From: Ochotona curzoniae
Lineage: Eukaryota; Chordata; Mammalia; Lagomorpha; Ochotonidae
Direction of reading: 5' to 3'
Assembly (NCBI RefSeq): GCF_017591425.1
Contig: NW_024467120.1
Location: 12,552,746 to 12,616,745, forward strand
Length of the DNA: 64,000 nucleotides
Notes under the pieces: generated by a model
Database searches by the model: none
Seen by the model: the letters and a program-made list of their open reading frames with translations, nothing else
What the model was told of the DNA's origin: nothing
Program-made: the position numbers and the translations under genes
In this document: positions 45,400 to 56,650 of the stretch, one piece after another
Numbering within the stretch: position 1 is the first letter of the stretch
How the letters are laid out: each line of letters starts with the position of its first letter

Positions 45400-45800
45400 C
45401 CTGCTCTGTTTGTGCTACCAGAGCAAAATATCTGAGACGGAGTAAATTGTAAACAATAGCAATTTAATTCTCAGAGTTCTTAACTGGAATGCTAGGTTAA
45501 GGTATCAGGGCTGTTCGTCGTCTGGAAATTTTCTGGTCTCAGCTTCCGAGATGGCTCCCTACTGATGCATTCTCTGTCATGTTTAATGCTGTGTCTTCAT
45601 GTGAAGGGTCAAGTCAATAAGGACACATTCTATACAGAGCCACTTTATCACTATCTTAATACCATTCACAAGGGAGAAAGATACACGACTGAACCAAACT
45701 TTAAAGATCCTATCTCTCAGGATAATCACATTGGACATCATATTTCAATGTGTTAATCTTGGAGGGTACGCATCAAGCCACGGTGTGTTGAATATTCACA
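45400..45800. repeat. Old interspersed repeat, unit B copy
   Basis: Paralogue of 35210-35640 without the TCCTGTG expansion (45565-45600 reads TCTCTGTCATGTTTAATGCT instead). Confidence 0.5.
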
Positions 45801-46674
45801 GCAGGTGTGATTCTTATAATGAAGGTAAGTCCTTTTAAGAAATTTTGAATATTGCTTGTATTCAAAAGTTTCAATCATAAAGATTCTCATATTGTTTTCC
45901 TGAGTCTGCTGACACTCTGTTTTCAGATATTTACACCAATTCAATATTCATTTTGCTTGTTCTGGTTTAAGCACAGGAATGTTGGCACAACATACTGATA
46001 ACATCTTTGTTTGAACTCTGGTTCAGAAAATTGAAAGCTATGGTATGTAAGATAAATCTTAGGAATTTTATCTGGAAGTTTCTCTTTATCTAATCTACTT
46101 AATAAGGAATTATATTTTCTAAACAAAATAATGAAGCATTGAGCATAACAATTTAGTATTTTAATATATTTATAAAGCTATGCCGTGAAAATAACTTAAA
46201 GTTACACAGTGAGAAAACTCATGTTTTGTTGAAAATTTGTTCTGGTCCACATAGAAGTTCCATGTTCTCTGTTGGCACAGACATGCCTGGGACAAACGTG
46301 AAGAGTAAGATGATCAATTCTCAAGTGACATTGATAGGAACATACTGATAAATACTTATGGCTATATACCTTGCAGGATAACTTGAGGTAATACATTTAT
46401 ATGTTATTTTGTACTGCTAGGTTTTAACTACATAGCACAAATGCTCTTTATATGTAACAACTAGAGTGTAACTGTTTTCAGATATCTCCACAGGGTTTTA
46501 AGTAGGCTGATGTTAACTGAATTTATTGTCTGCTTTGTATGTTTTCAAAGGGTATCAGAAATATGACATATTTTCAAGAACATGTAATATAACAATGAGG
46601 AAGAAAGATTGACTTACTAGAAAAATTCAGATTAACCTAGTATAATTGTTAAACCATTTCTCTTGGTGTCTACT
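45801..46674. other. 3' flank of OR-5, no gene seen
   Basis: Collinear with 35641-36504; ends at the OR-5 stop. Confidence 0.5.
46522..46527 (-). terminator. Predicted poly(A) signal of OR-5
   Basis: AATAAA on the minus strand ~150 bases past the stop, same context as OR-1 and OR-4. Confidence 0.5.
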
Positions 46675-47622
46675 TCACTTAGAATTGAAAATGCTGCTCA
46701 TCAGGTTTCTCAAAGCCCCCTTCACATCCTTGTTCCTCAGAGTGTAGATGAAGGGATTGATTGTTGGAGTCACTACTCCATAGAAGAGAGCCATGAACTT
46801 GGGCTGGTCCTTTGAGATGGAAGAAGGGGGCTGAAGGTACATGCTTATTGCTGGACCATAGAACAAGAAAACCACAATGAGATGAGAGGAACATGTTCCA
46901 ATGGCCTTTTTCCTTCCCTCAGAAGATTTAATCTTAAATATAGCATGTGCAATATGAGCATAGGATGCAAGAATTAAACATAGAGGAACAGCTATTATGA
47001 AGATGCAAACGATAGAGAGTGTGAGTTCATTAGTCCCCTTGTCACCACAGGCTATCTTGATCAGCACTGGGATCTCACACAGCAAGTGATCCAATGTATT
47101 GGCACCACACAGAGGGAGCTGTAATGTAACAGTGGCCTCTGACACTGCATAGGTGATTCCACTCAGCCACACAATGGACGCTAACAAGATGCAGATGTGC
47201 CGATTCATGATTAGGGTGTAGTGCAGAGGTCTGCAGATGGCCACATAGCGATCAAAGGACATAAGAGCCAAGAGTAGACACTCGGTGCTCCCCATTAGGC
47301 TAAAAATATAAAGCTGAATCGCACAGCCCACATAGCTGATTGTCTTCTTAGAGGTTCCCAGGTTGAACAGCATCTGAGGGACAATGCTGGTGGTGTAACA
47401 CATGTCCAAGAAGGAGAGGTTGGTGAGGAAGAAATACATGGGGCTGTGGAGCCGGGGGTCTAGCCTGGACACCAGGATGATGGCGATGTTTCCCACCAAG
47501 GCCATGGGGTATGTGATGAGAAGAACAGTGAAGAGAGGGAGCTGGAGCCAAGGTCGGTCAGCAAAGCCAAGTAGAATGAACTCTTCAGGGTGGCTTTCAT
47601 TCATTGATGCCATTATCCTCAT
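46675..47622 (-). CDS. OR-5, family 2-like olfactory receptor (class II), intact
   Basis: Intact receptor, 315 aa from the ATG at 47622 (MRIMASMNES); starts at 47613 (MASMNES) or 47604 (MNES) are also possible. All hallmarks are present: GN in TM1 (VGN rather than LGN), LHSPMY, MSFDRYVAIC, LPLCG, KAIGTCSSH, PTINPFIYTLRN. The open frame upstream reaches a GTG at 47631, which is also the first base of the predicted second exon: TACCTGCAG|GTG is a strong acceptor. A 9-codon out-of-frame ATG (47626) precedes the start. Spliced to the predicted upstream exon, a further in-frame ATG (MKNK) appears. The 5' flank diverges from OR-3 and OR-4. Confidence 0.95.
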   Translation of the reverse strand: MRIMASMNESHPEEFILLGFADRPWLQLPLFTVLLITYPMALVGNIAIILVSRLDPRLHSPMYFFLTNLSFLDMCYTTSIVPQMLFNLGTSKKTISYVGCAIQLYIFSLMGSTECLLLALMSFDRYVAICRPLHYTLIMNRHICILLASIVWLSGITYAVSEATVTLQLPLCGANTLDHLLCEIPVLIKIACGDKGTNELTLSIVCIFIIAVPLCLILASYAHIAHAIFKIKSSEGRKKAIGTCSSHLIVVFLFYGPAISMYLQPPSSISKDQPKFMALFYGVVTPTINPFIYTLRNKDVKGALRNLMSSIFNSK

Positions 47623-47867
47623 GCATTTCACCTGCAGGTAGGAAGCTGAATAAAGGTAGAAATCTGTGAGGAATGATCAACCACACTCTTGCACTGACTG
47701 TCCACTCCCTGAATATGGGAGTTTGAGGAACATTATCAGGATATAACACAAAGTGTGTGAATCTTGCCGATATTTGGTGTAATGGCATTTACCATCAATA
47801 ATTAAGTGAAGCATCTGAATCTCAAAGTTACTTCTCTTCATAACAAAGATGATGATCAGTATCAATT

Positions 47868-48178
47868 CGAGAGGCTGGTGTTCTGGTAATGTGGATTAAG
47901 CCACTATGCAATGCCCTTGCACAGATGTGCACTGATTTGAGTTTGCTGCTGCTTTACTTGTAGTCTGGTCCCTGTTGATATTCCTGAGAAAGCAGTGGCA
48001 GAGAGTGCTTGGGCACCTGCCACACACATATATGATTTGGATGAAATTCTTGGATCTGTCTTCAGCCTTGCCGAGTCCCACCATTATGCCCATTTGGGTT
48101 TTTGGGTGGGGGGATGAACAACAGAAAAAAGACCTCTCTCTCTTCTGTAATGCTGCCTTTCAAATTAATAAATGGATC
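47868..48178 (+). mobile_element. C-SINE, old copy
   Basis: Diverged; AGAAAGCAGTGGCAGAGAG and the CCCATTTGGGTTTTTGGGTG region are recognisable. Confidence 0.65.
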
Positions 48179-48179
48179 T

Positions 48180-48380
48180 CTTTATATATGTGTATATAAA
48201 TATATATATATGTTATATTTATAGTTATTATGTATAATTATGTGTTTATTATGTGTATATTCTGCACTCATTCATATATTTAGTTATTTATATTTATTTG
48301 TATATAGAATATATAAAATATATGATATTTCATATAGAATGTGTTATTGATATATATATAAACATATATATGTATGTTTA
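48180..48380. repeat. AT-rich low-complexity tract
   Basis: (TA)n/(TATG)n-like sequence of ~200 bases following the SINE tail, with local palindromes (TATATATATA). Confidence 0.8.
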
Positions 48381-48861
48381 CTTGAGTTTTCTTGGTGGTT
48401 AAATGGAAATTAGAAGGGACTATGATTTCGAAATTCTAGAGTTACAAGTTTTAAACTTTTGTTTGCATAAAGTTCAGTTGCAGAGCTTGCTAAAATGTTT
48501 ACTCGCTTATATCTCCAGGCATGTGGTAGACCAGTGTGATATTAACCAGAGAAATCAGAGTGCTCATTTTTAGAAACACTGTTGCAAGGCATTATGAAAG
48601 TTTAAGAAGAGTAGAAGTTCAAAGATAGAAAAGAAAGAAGGAGAACACTTAAAATTATGAAGCTTAACCTAGTCGTGTCCAGTCTTCTGTGTGAGGTAAA
48701 TAATTACGTCATTCAGTGCGAGTGAGAAGTATATTATCTCCATTGGAGTTTGATCATTTGGTTTTAAACAAATCTCCCTTAACTTTTAAATACTGAACAG
48801 GTGAATTAAATACTTTTAAAATTAAGATTATGCTTTTTAAAAATACTTATAATACCCTTTT

Positions 48862-49165
48862 TAAAAGAGATTTATTTGTATATAAAAGGCAGATTTTACA
48901 AAGAGATCATGAGAGATAGAGAAGGATCTTTCAACCTGTGGTTCACTCCCCAAATGGCCACAATGGCTGGAGCTCAGCCAATATTAAGCCAGACTCCAGG
49001 AACTTCTTTTCAGATGTCCCACATGCATTCAAGGGCCCAAGGACTTGGGCCAATCTCTACTGCCTTCCCTTTTCCTAAGTGTGGAACTGAATCAGAAGGA
49101 GAGCTGCTGGGACACCTTTGTGTACTCATAGGAGATTAGCCTGATACACTACCACACCAACCACA
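48862..49165 (-). mobile_element. C-SINE
   Basis: Reverse-complement, CTCCCCAAATGGCCACAATG then AAGGGCCCAAGGACTTGGGC. Confidence 0.8.
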
Positions 49166-49370
49166 GGATAACTAAACACTTTTAGTGTCAATTTTCTGAA
49201 GCATAAGTCCTGAGCACTGCGCTGTAATGACATATTTTTTCATGCTCAACAATTTGTTTGTAGCAAATGTTTTGTTTAAAATTTGGCAACTTGATCTTTC
49301 ATGTTAAAATTTGTAAATTTACCTATCTCATTTGTATTTAGCTTTATCTGTGAGATGGTATTTTGGATGG

Positions 49371-49702
49371 CTGGGGCTGGTGCAGTGGCGTAGCAAGCTA
49401 AACCTCTGTGGCCGCAGCATCCTACGCAGGCTCCAGTGTTTCTCGTGGCTGCTCCGTACACTCCCTGCTAATGCTCTGGGAAAGCAGTGAAGGATAACCC
49501 ACGTCCTTGGGCCCGTGCACCCACATGGGAGACCCAGAAGAAAGTCCTGTTTCCCAGTTTTGGACTAGCCCTGCTCTGGCCATGGCCATTTGGGGGAGTG
49601 AGCCAGCAGCTAGATATCTCTCTGTTTTTCACTCTTTCTCTGTTTTTCCTCCTTCCACACCTGTATTTCTGACTTTCAAGTAAAATAAATAAATCTTAAA
49701 AA
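49371..49702 (+). mobile_element. C-SINE
   Basis: Head GGCTGGTGCAGTGGCGTAGC, tail AAATAAATAAATCTTAAAA. Confidence 0.85.
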
Positions 49703-52515
49703 AATGAAAATATTTGTAATGTTGATAGTGACTCAGTAATTGTATATACTATAAATACATTTTTGAAGTTCAGGCAACTGATAGTAGGAGAAAGATAATG
49801 TCTCAATTCAAACCAAAAAGTTATTCAAATTCAGAAATAATTTAATATTTTCAGGATGTATTCCTCTGTTTTTCAGGTACAAATTACAGTGAAGCAGCAT
49901 ATTCAAGATATGGAATAAAGCAGCATATGAAAAATATAATTTAAATAATGAGGGTTTTTGTTTATTTTGCTCTTATCCTGTAGTAGTGAAATACACGTCA
50001 TATAATCCATATATCTCCATCTAACATTTTCAAGTGGCAAGTTAAGATGGCATCACAGTGACAAAAATTTGAGTTATGATACCAATCAACTTGTGGTTAA
50101 AGAGTACTATAAAATATTCCTCTTCACATAGATTACTTTTTATCTCTTTAAGTACTGGAAGGGATCCAGAATTGTCACTCAAGGCTGCTCACCTCACCTG
50201 TGAGTGTTGTCCTATGTTTATACACTATTCTCACCCAGAAGTGTGCTAATAAAATTAAATAACAGTAATTTCTTTAGGCATCCCACCATATCCAATACCC
50301 TAATAAATTGTTTATATGAATTATGTAATTTAGTAACTACAAAATGTGTCTCATAGGTTACTGTTGGTCATCTGTTCCTACCGTTGCTAAATAACTATTA
50401 AAGTTCTAAATATCAAAAAGGAATACCTGCTTTAAAAGGGATAGCAATATATTAAGATGAAATTTACAGCTCCAATATTCCAGGTAAAGCGTTTGAGGCT
50501 GCGGAGGTTCACTGGATGATTGTGGCATTCCTTACGTGGCACTGACATGACTCAATATGTTGCATGAGTACACTGAACTTAGAAGCACAAATTGGCCTAG
50601 GTTGTTTTTCAGGGGAAAATTCTATGTTGTGCAGAGGATACAAAATGAGCATGGTATGAATTAATTGGATTGTTAAATCTTCTAAAGTATTCTAAAAATT
50701 ATATCTTGTTCATATCATAAAATAATTGCACCTTGAGAGACTTATTCACTCCTCATTTAGCATTTTTATATTCTTGTTTCATATTTTTCTGCAATGGAAC
50801 ATTCTTTGGCTCATTAAACTTATTATTTGATCTTCTGTGAATTTTTCCATGTTTATTTATTTGTTTTCTTGGAAAAGCAGCTATTTATTAGCACTGATAG
50901 GGAAGTATGAAAGAGGGAAAAGAGGAGGGTAGAAGTCGGTTTGTGTCTGCTGTGAAAGTTAGTTCTGAAAACACGTAACTACCTGTCTAAACATCTACTT
51001 TTATGAGGGGAATAACCCTTTGAAAAGAAATAAAAGCAGACATGTTTGACTGAAATAAAAGCAAAAACAACCCCTCAGCACATCCTCCAACAAGCCAAAA
51101 GTCCATAGACAATTTCTGCTCTCACTCATGTGCATGTGGTAAACTGGCTGCAGAGTGTAGGGAGGTACAGAGTGCCCAGGGACTCCACATCACAGCACGG
51201 GGGGACGCCTGGGTCAGGGTCCTCATGCCACTCTATCTCCTGCTCAGTAATCACTCCAGCCGACTTTCAGTAACTATTACATTTGCATTAGTTGTAGTTT
51301 TACTTATTTATCTTATTAACTGTAGCTTTGTTTGAAGAACAGTGATCACTCCTGTCAACAGATAAAATTGCACCAACAGGTAAAATTGCACCAAAAATAA
51401 TTATAAACCTCAATGATTTGCACCTATAATAAGGAAATCCTTCATCCTGTAAAACAAAATTAAAGCTTGCTCTGGGTTGAAACAGAACAATGGGTTTTGC
51501 AAGTGGGAACAAGGAAAAAGAATAATAGAAAAATATTCATTGTTTGAAATGAAGTTAAATCAGATTATTTTTTTCATATGGGTTCAAGTGGAGAAAATAT
51601 CTTTATGATGCTGAGTCAGCCAGAGCAAAATCTCGTATTTTCAGAAGATACTGGTCTATTATGGGGTCTGTTTCTTTAGCGCCTAAATTTGATTATATGT
51701 CATCTATAGAAAGAGTGACTCCAACTTTGTTCTGGTCAGTTATAGTCAAGTGCAGGAACTCAAGTCCAATTCTTGGAAAACTCAAAAGGTCTACCTACTG
51801 GATTTTTTTTTTTTTAAAACTCTGAGACATATTTTAACTCTATAGTCCTATGCCTGGAGCTTTCATCCGTGTCTTTCTCATGATAATTCATTACTTCCAG
51901 TTGTTGGATTCTGTGACTTTTGGGTGTCTTCGTCACTATTTCACTGTACCGGTATATATTTTTCCACAATTATTTAGTCATTTTAGTATAGTAACTGCCT
52001 TCTTTATGTTTGACATTTCCATTATATCTCTACTTTTTCAACTGACTGTGTCTTATTCACATTTCATTTTGATTAACAATTTTATTTTCATCACAACTCT
52101 TGAAAACTTTATATTTTGTAGAAGAGCATAAGAAAGCATAAGGATATTTTATCTGATAAAAATAACTGAGTGAAACAAATGGAAAAATCAATCCATAAAA
52201 TTGAAATTATATATAAAAAATGACTCCTGTGATGAATTCACAAGATTGAGTATAGTCTTGCTGTATCACTGAGATGTTGGTTATATATTTGGCACAGTAT
52301 CTATTGTAATTTAAATTGTTTTAACTTTGGTTTATACATTATAAATAGCAATACCATTATTCTTGAAGCAAGAAAATTATTTTCAAAGTTTAAAAAATGA
52401 AATGAAATCCTCTCTTTGTATTTATGTTAGCCATTAGGATCTACACACATTTTATTCTTCCATGTGAATACCTGACCTCAATAACGGATTTTCTTGCTTC
52501 CTTGTTTTTACTTAC

Positions 52516-52735
52516 CTTATTTTTCATAAATGTCCTTCAGTGAAACAGAATTGTAAAGCAAAACATTTCAGTTTTTCAAACTCTTATAAAAACTGTAGTA
52601 TCTGGAATTTGTGTTCCAAAGCTGTAGCTTTTTGGACAATAACTGATGTCAAAGAAAGAAATGCTTTATTCAAGAAGACAATAGCAAAAATGTTAAGAGA
52701 CTTTGTGCATACATTATTTATGTGCTAGCCCCAAG
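52516..52735 (-). other. Predicted 5' exon of OR-5 (diverged)
   Basis: Diverged counterpart of the other 5' exons: TTACCTTATTTTTCATAAAT and TTCAGTGAAACAGAATT match 41060-41100 in order. Ends AAG|GTAAGT (intron from 52515). An ATG at 52527 gives MKNK in frame with VKCMRIMASMNES of the next exon. A TGA a few codons further up closes that frame, unlike OR-3 and OR-4. Confidence 0.45.
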
Positions 52736-52736
52736 A

Positions 52737-52745
52737 CCTCTGGGG
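52737..52745 (-). promoter_or_regulatory. Weak Olf1/EBF-like site upstream of OR-5
   Basis: CCCCAGAGG on the minus strand, at the position of the conserved sites in the other units but degraded. Confidence 0.25.
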
Positions 52746-53644
52746 CATAATTTTCCAACAGGCCACTCACTTACTTGTATCTCAACTGAATTAGCAAATT
52801 GGTACAGTTTTTTTTTTTAATTTTTCTAATGGACAATTAGTTATCCACTAAATTGAGCTTGGAAACAAGTCTTTTCTGTTACAGATTTTTTTAATTCAAT
52901 AGGTACAATTTAATGTTGATAATATAGCCTGAACATTTAAAAATTTCTGCAATTTTTTAAATTTATTTTTTAATTATCATTTTATGATATGGTTGCATAG
53001 ATCCTGGAATTTCTCTTATCCCCTCCCCAATTTCCTTCCCACTCATTGGGTTTTCCCATATTATCACTATAGCATAGTTATCCATAAACAGTCTTATGTC
53101 CATCATTGTGGGCATGGACAATGGCAAAGAATCCAGCATCATATTGTTAAGATATAGTAAACAGTTTCATTGGGGGGTCCATCTTTGATCTGGAAATAGA
53201 GATGCATACTGCATTGTATCCTCACATCTGGATATAATAGTCTCCTTTACACAATTACTATGCATCCCTTTAAATGAGAAGCCACAATACAAAATCAGCA
53301 ACAGGAAGAAAAATAGAAATTTACAATACTATAAAGTTAATAACATGTAACTAGATATGACAGTCTCCATTACACAGCTACTATACATCACCTCAAATGA
53401 AAAGCCACAAAACAAAATCAACAACAGGAAGAAAAAAGAAATTAACAACACCATGAAGTTAAATAACATGTGATTGAATGACTAACATGTCGCTGAAGAA
53501 ATGAAAAAGAAAATTAAGAACCTTCTTCAAGAAAATAAAATGATGCTGCTGTATGATCTATGAGTCATTGAAGAATTTAATCAGAAGGAAGTGTTTTGAA
53601 GAGATGAAACCAATAAAAATATCGAAATTCATGAGATAGTTTCT

Positions 53645-53850
53645 GCTGATCTTTGTTGGTGAGATAAGTCTCCTGTAGGCAAATAGATGCTTTTTCTTTT
53701 AAAATCTAGTCTGCTAATCTAAGACGTTTGATTCATGAGTTTAATAAATTTATATTCAGGGTGAATATAAATAGGTGATAATTTGGTCTGGCATTTTAGC
53801 AATGGGTTGTTCATTGATTTAGTCTTCCCTTGTTATTTTACTGGGATGTT
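53645..53850 (-). pseudogene. L1 ORF2 N-terminal (endonuclease) stub
   Basis: Reads FTLNIN, then RLRLADWI, then SICLQETYLTNKDQQ, which corresponds to the start of the AP-endonuclease domain. It ends at the deletion junction, so none of the reverse transcriptase is present. Confidence 0.75.
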
Positions 53851-53858
53851 CTTCCTAT

Positions 53859-54688
53859 TTACCTTTGGATTTGATGAGTGCTATTTCTCTTCTCTGTCAA
53901 GAGAACATCTTTGAGTATCATTTGTAGGGAAGGTTTGGAAGAGGCATATTCTTTCAACTTTTCTTTACTGTGGAAGAATTTTATTTCATTTTCAAAGACA
54001 AAGTAATGCTTTGCAGGGTATGTTATCCTGGGCCGACAATTTTTTGCTTTTAGAATCTGAAATATGTCACTCCATTCTCTTCTGGCCTGTTGAGTTTCCT
54101 GTGAGAGATCTCCTGTGTGTTTAAATGGCATTCCTTTATATGTCAATTGATGTTTTTCACATGCACATTTAAGGATCTTTTCCTTATGTTCAATTGAAGA
54201 AAGCTTGATTATCATATGTCGTGGTGAAGATCGCTTTTGATCAGGCCTGTTGGGAGTTCTGTGTCCCTCCTGGATCTTGTTTCCCAATTCTTACTCTAGA
54301 TAAGGCAAATTTTCCCTTATTATTTCATTGAATATATCTTTAATATCAGTTTCTCTTTCTGCACCTTCCGGGACTCCCATAACTCTTACATTTGGCCTTT
54401 TCGTACTGTCTTTCAATTCTTGAATACTTTTTTCAACTTGGTCCAGTTCTGCTTCCAGCTTTCTATTTGCTTCCCCCTTCATGACATGAAATATCTTCTT
54501 TCTTTTGCCTCCTTCATTCCGTTTTGGAGACTTTCCACTGTACTTTTCCTTAAATTCCACTGTACATATTCCTTAAATTCCTTGAATGCCTGCTTCGCGT
54601 TATTGATAAGAAGCTGTATAACAAGTGTTTTAAATTCTATGTCCATCATTTTCTTGATGTCTTCCTCAGTCAACTCTGAGGTTGGCAT
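53859..54688 (-). pseudogene. L1 ORF1 (nucleic-acid-binding chaperone), broken
   Basis: The C-terminal domain is clear: KRPNVRVMGVPEG, then RTPNRPDQKRSSPRHMIIK, then GDLSQETQQARREWSDIF and YPAKHYF match the RRM and C-terminal domain of mammalian L1 ORF1p. One in-frame TAA at 54293-54291 and a frame change between about 54480 and 54560 break it. The upstream segment is Lys/Glu-rich, like the ORF1p coiled coil. Not functional as it stands. Confidence 0.85.
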
Positions 54689-56650
54689 AGGGTTTTACTC
54701 CTTTGCAAGGGAGCAAAATATTCAGTAATATTCACTGTGCCTTTGTCTCTTGCTCTTGTTCGTTGTACTTCTGGTTATCAGATTCTTCTCCTTGGGTCAG
54801 GTTTCTAAGCTGTGTCACCCACAGGTCTACAGGTTGATTTTACTTATTGCAGTTGGTACATGGTGCTTTGTTTGCACTCACTTGTGCCACTCTGTCCAGC
54901 AAGTTCCAGGTCTGGGTTCTTATGTTAGATTTCTAGCATGGTCTCTGTAGTCCCAGCTCCTGACTCACGATTCTCCACCTCCTGTGATACCGTGCTGAGG
55001 CTGCACCATTGTCTGTACAAACTTTCTTCCACTTCCTGTTGGAGTAGCTCCCAGGATTAGGGAGACACCAGGTGTCCTACATAGCTAGGTTGTTGTTGGT
55101 GATGATCTTGCTAGAACCTGTTGGCCATTAGGTCTGAGGACCACATGAACCTATTTTGACTTGTACAATGTCATAGCCAGTATTATTTTCCTGTGGGACC
55201 AGAGCAATGCAATGAGCTGAGTCACTCTTTCGTCCATTTGTATCTGAGTAGAGAGGCTCTGTTCTTGGCTCAACTACAGAGGAGAACCACAGCTACCAAG
55301 GCAGGGTCGCGTTTTTACACTGAATGAAAATTTCAATCAAGAAATAGAGGAACTGTGATAATATAGAGAGTGTTCTAAAAAAAAAGCCAGTGTAGAGAGA
55401 GGAATAAATCACACCACAGCACCTTTCTGGAGAAAAGGGAAGCTCTTCCAACCCAACCATCCCTGGCAGCAGTGCCAATCACAGAATTCCATGGTCTTCA
55501 GTAATTATAAACTCAGAAAGGTGACTCATTCTAAGTAACTATTTTGTTTCAAAAGATGGACCCACCTAAATTTCCAGACCTCAGCTGCTATGCCACAGCC
55601 ACTGCTAAATTTCATCCTGCTCTAGGGTACAACCAGCAATCTTGGTGTCACCCAAAGCATCTAGAGCCAGAACCAAGGCACTTCATGGGGCTAAAACCCT
55701 GCCTGTTGGATGCTGCTGTTGTGGAATTGGTGGATACAAGGCCCAGAGTCTTCTATGAAATCTAGGAAAGTACATTGGCTGTGTTAGCCACAGTCAGTAC
55801 AGAAATGGATGAACAGTACAAAGACCAGACTTAAGGATCGCCTTTCTCCATGTATTAGCAGAGGGTGCTAGGTGGTCTGAGTACATGTTGTCCCCAGCTC
55901 AGAGCCGACGCTCTTGGTTATATATCCCCTGGAGTAACCTGTACTCGCAGCTGGTCCATGGACTGCTTTATTTGCAAAATGCTGCTTCAGGCTTGTGGTT
56001 ATCAGCCCACAATACCCAGTATAACTTGCACTTTCCCTATGTGACCTGGATGTAGACTTCCTTGCATTCTGTGACTATATTACTAAGATTATTGGTTCTG
56101 TAAGTCCTTGGGACACATGTTCCTCTAGGAGGATCCTGCATGAGAGAACTATCTACATTTCTTCGCACTAGGCATGCACCTGCCAAAGATCCCTAGTATA
56201 ACCTGAGATACCCATTTGGGACCTGAGTAACTCACATTACAAGTCCCACATCTCTGGTACTGGGGCTGTTGGAGCTGTATTCCACTGTGGCCACACCGAG
56301 GGACCTGGATAATGATCCCCATGCATTCAGCAACCCCGGACCTATGACTGTTGTATAAATACCAGAGATTTTTGTCCTTATACCATGTGGCCTGGGGAGG
56401 GCCCTGTCTGCATCACAGTGATCCAGGTTTGCACTTGCTGTTCTAGAATCTCTGTCATAACCAGTGACCACACAATGGGATCTGGGCAAGAGACACTTCA
56501 AGTCTTTCAGCTCTGGGGTCTGGGACTGTTGGAGCTAAATTCTACAGACACCTGAGTTTACCCTGTGAAATCTGGGACCATGCAGTCAGGAGACTACTGC
56601 TCCAGATCTGTTATATTGTCCTTAGTCAGGTATCACACATTCATGAATAA

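Larger units (their letters stand above)
36505..46674. repeat. Recent tandem duplicon, unit B (OR-4 and upstream)
   Basis: Collinear partner of 26064-36504. It lacks the 29353 SINE and has longer pyrimidine and tetranucleotide tracts (40135-40360 and 40579-40608). Confidence 0.92.
47632..52515 (-). other. Predicted intron of OR-5
   Basis: From CAG|GTG (47632/47631) to AAG|GTAAGT (52516/52515). 49730-50130 is a diverged relative of 14140-14450 and 28230-28530. Contains three C-SINEs and an AT-rich tract. 50850-51300 is an unassigned GC-richer block not seen in the other units, and 51300-52500 is AT-rich without a gene. Confidence 0.5.
52940..56650 (-). mobile_element. Half-LINE-like L1 derivative, copy B (with ORF1)
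   Basis: On the minus strand: 5' region (56650 to about 54700), ORF1 (54688-53859), the first ~45 codons of ORF2 (about 53850-53645), then directly the 3' UTR (53636-52940) with the same ~123-bp tandem duplication as copy A (units start at 53228 and 53351). The remaining ORF2, including all of the reverse transcriptase, is missing. The junction is the same as in copy A. The 5' limit is approximate. Confidence 0.75.
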
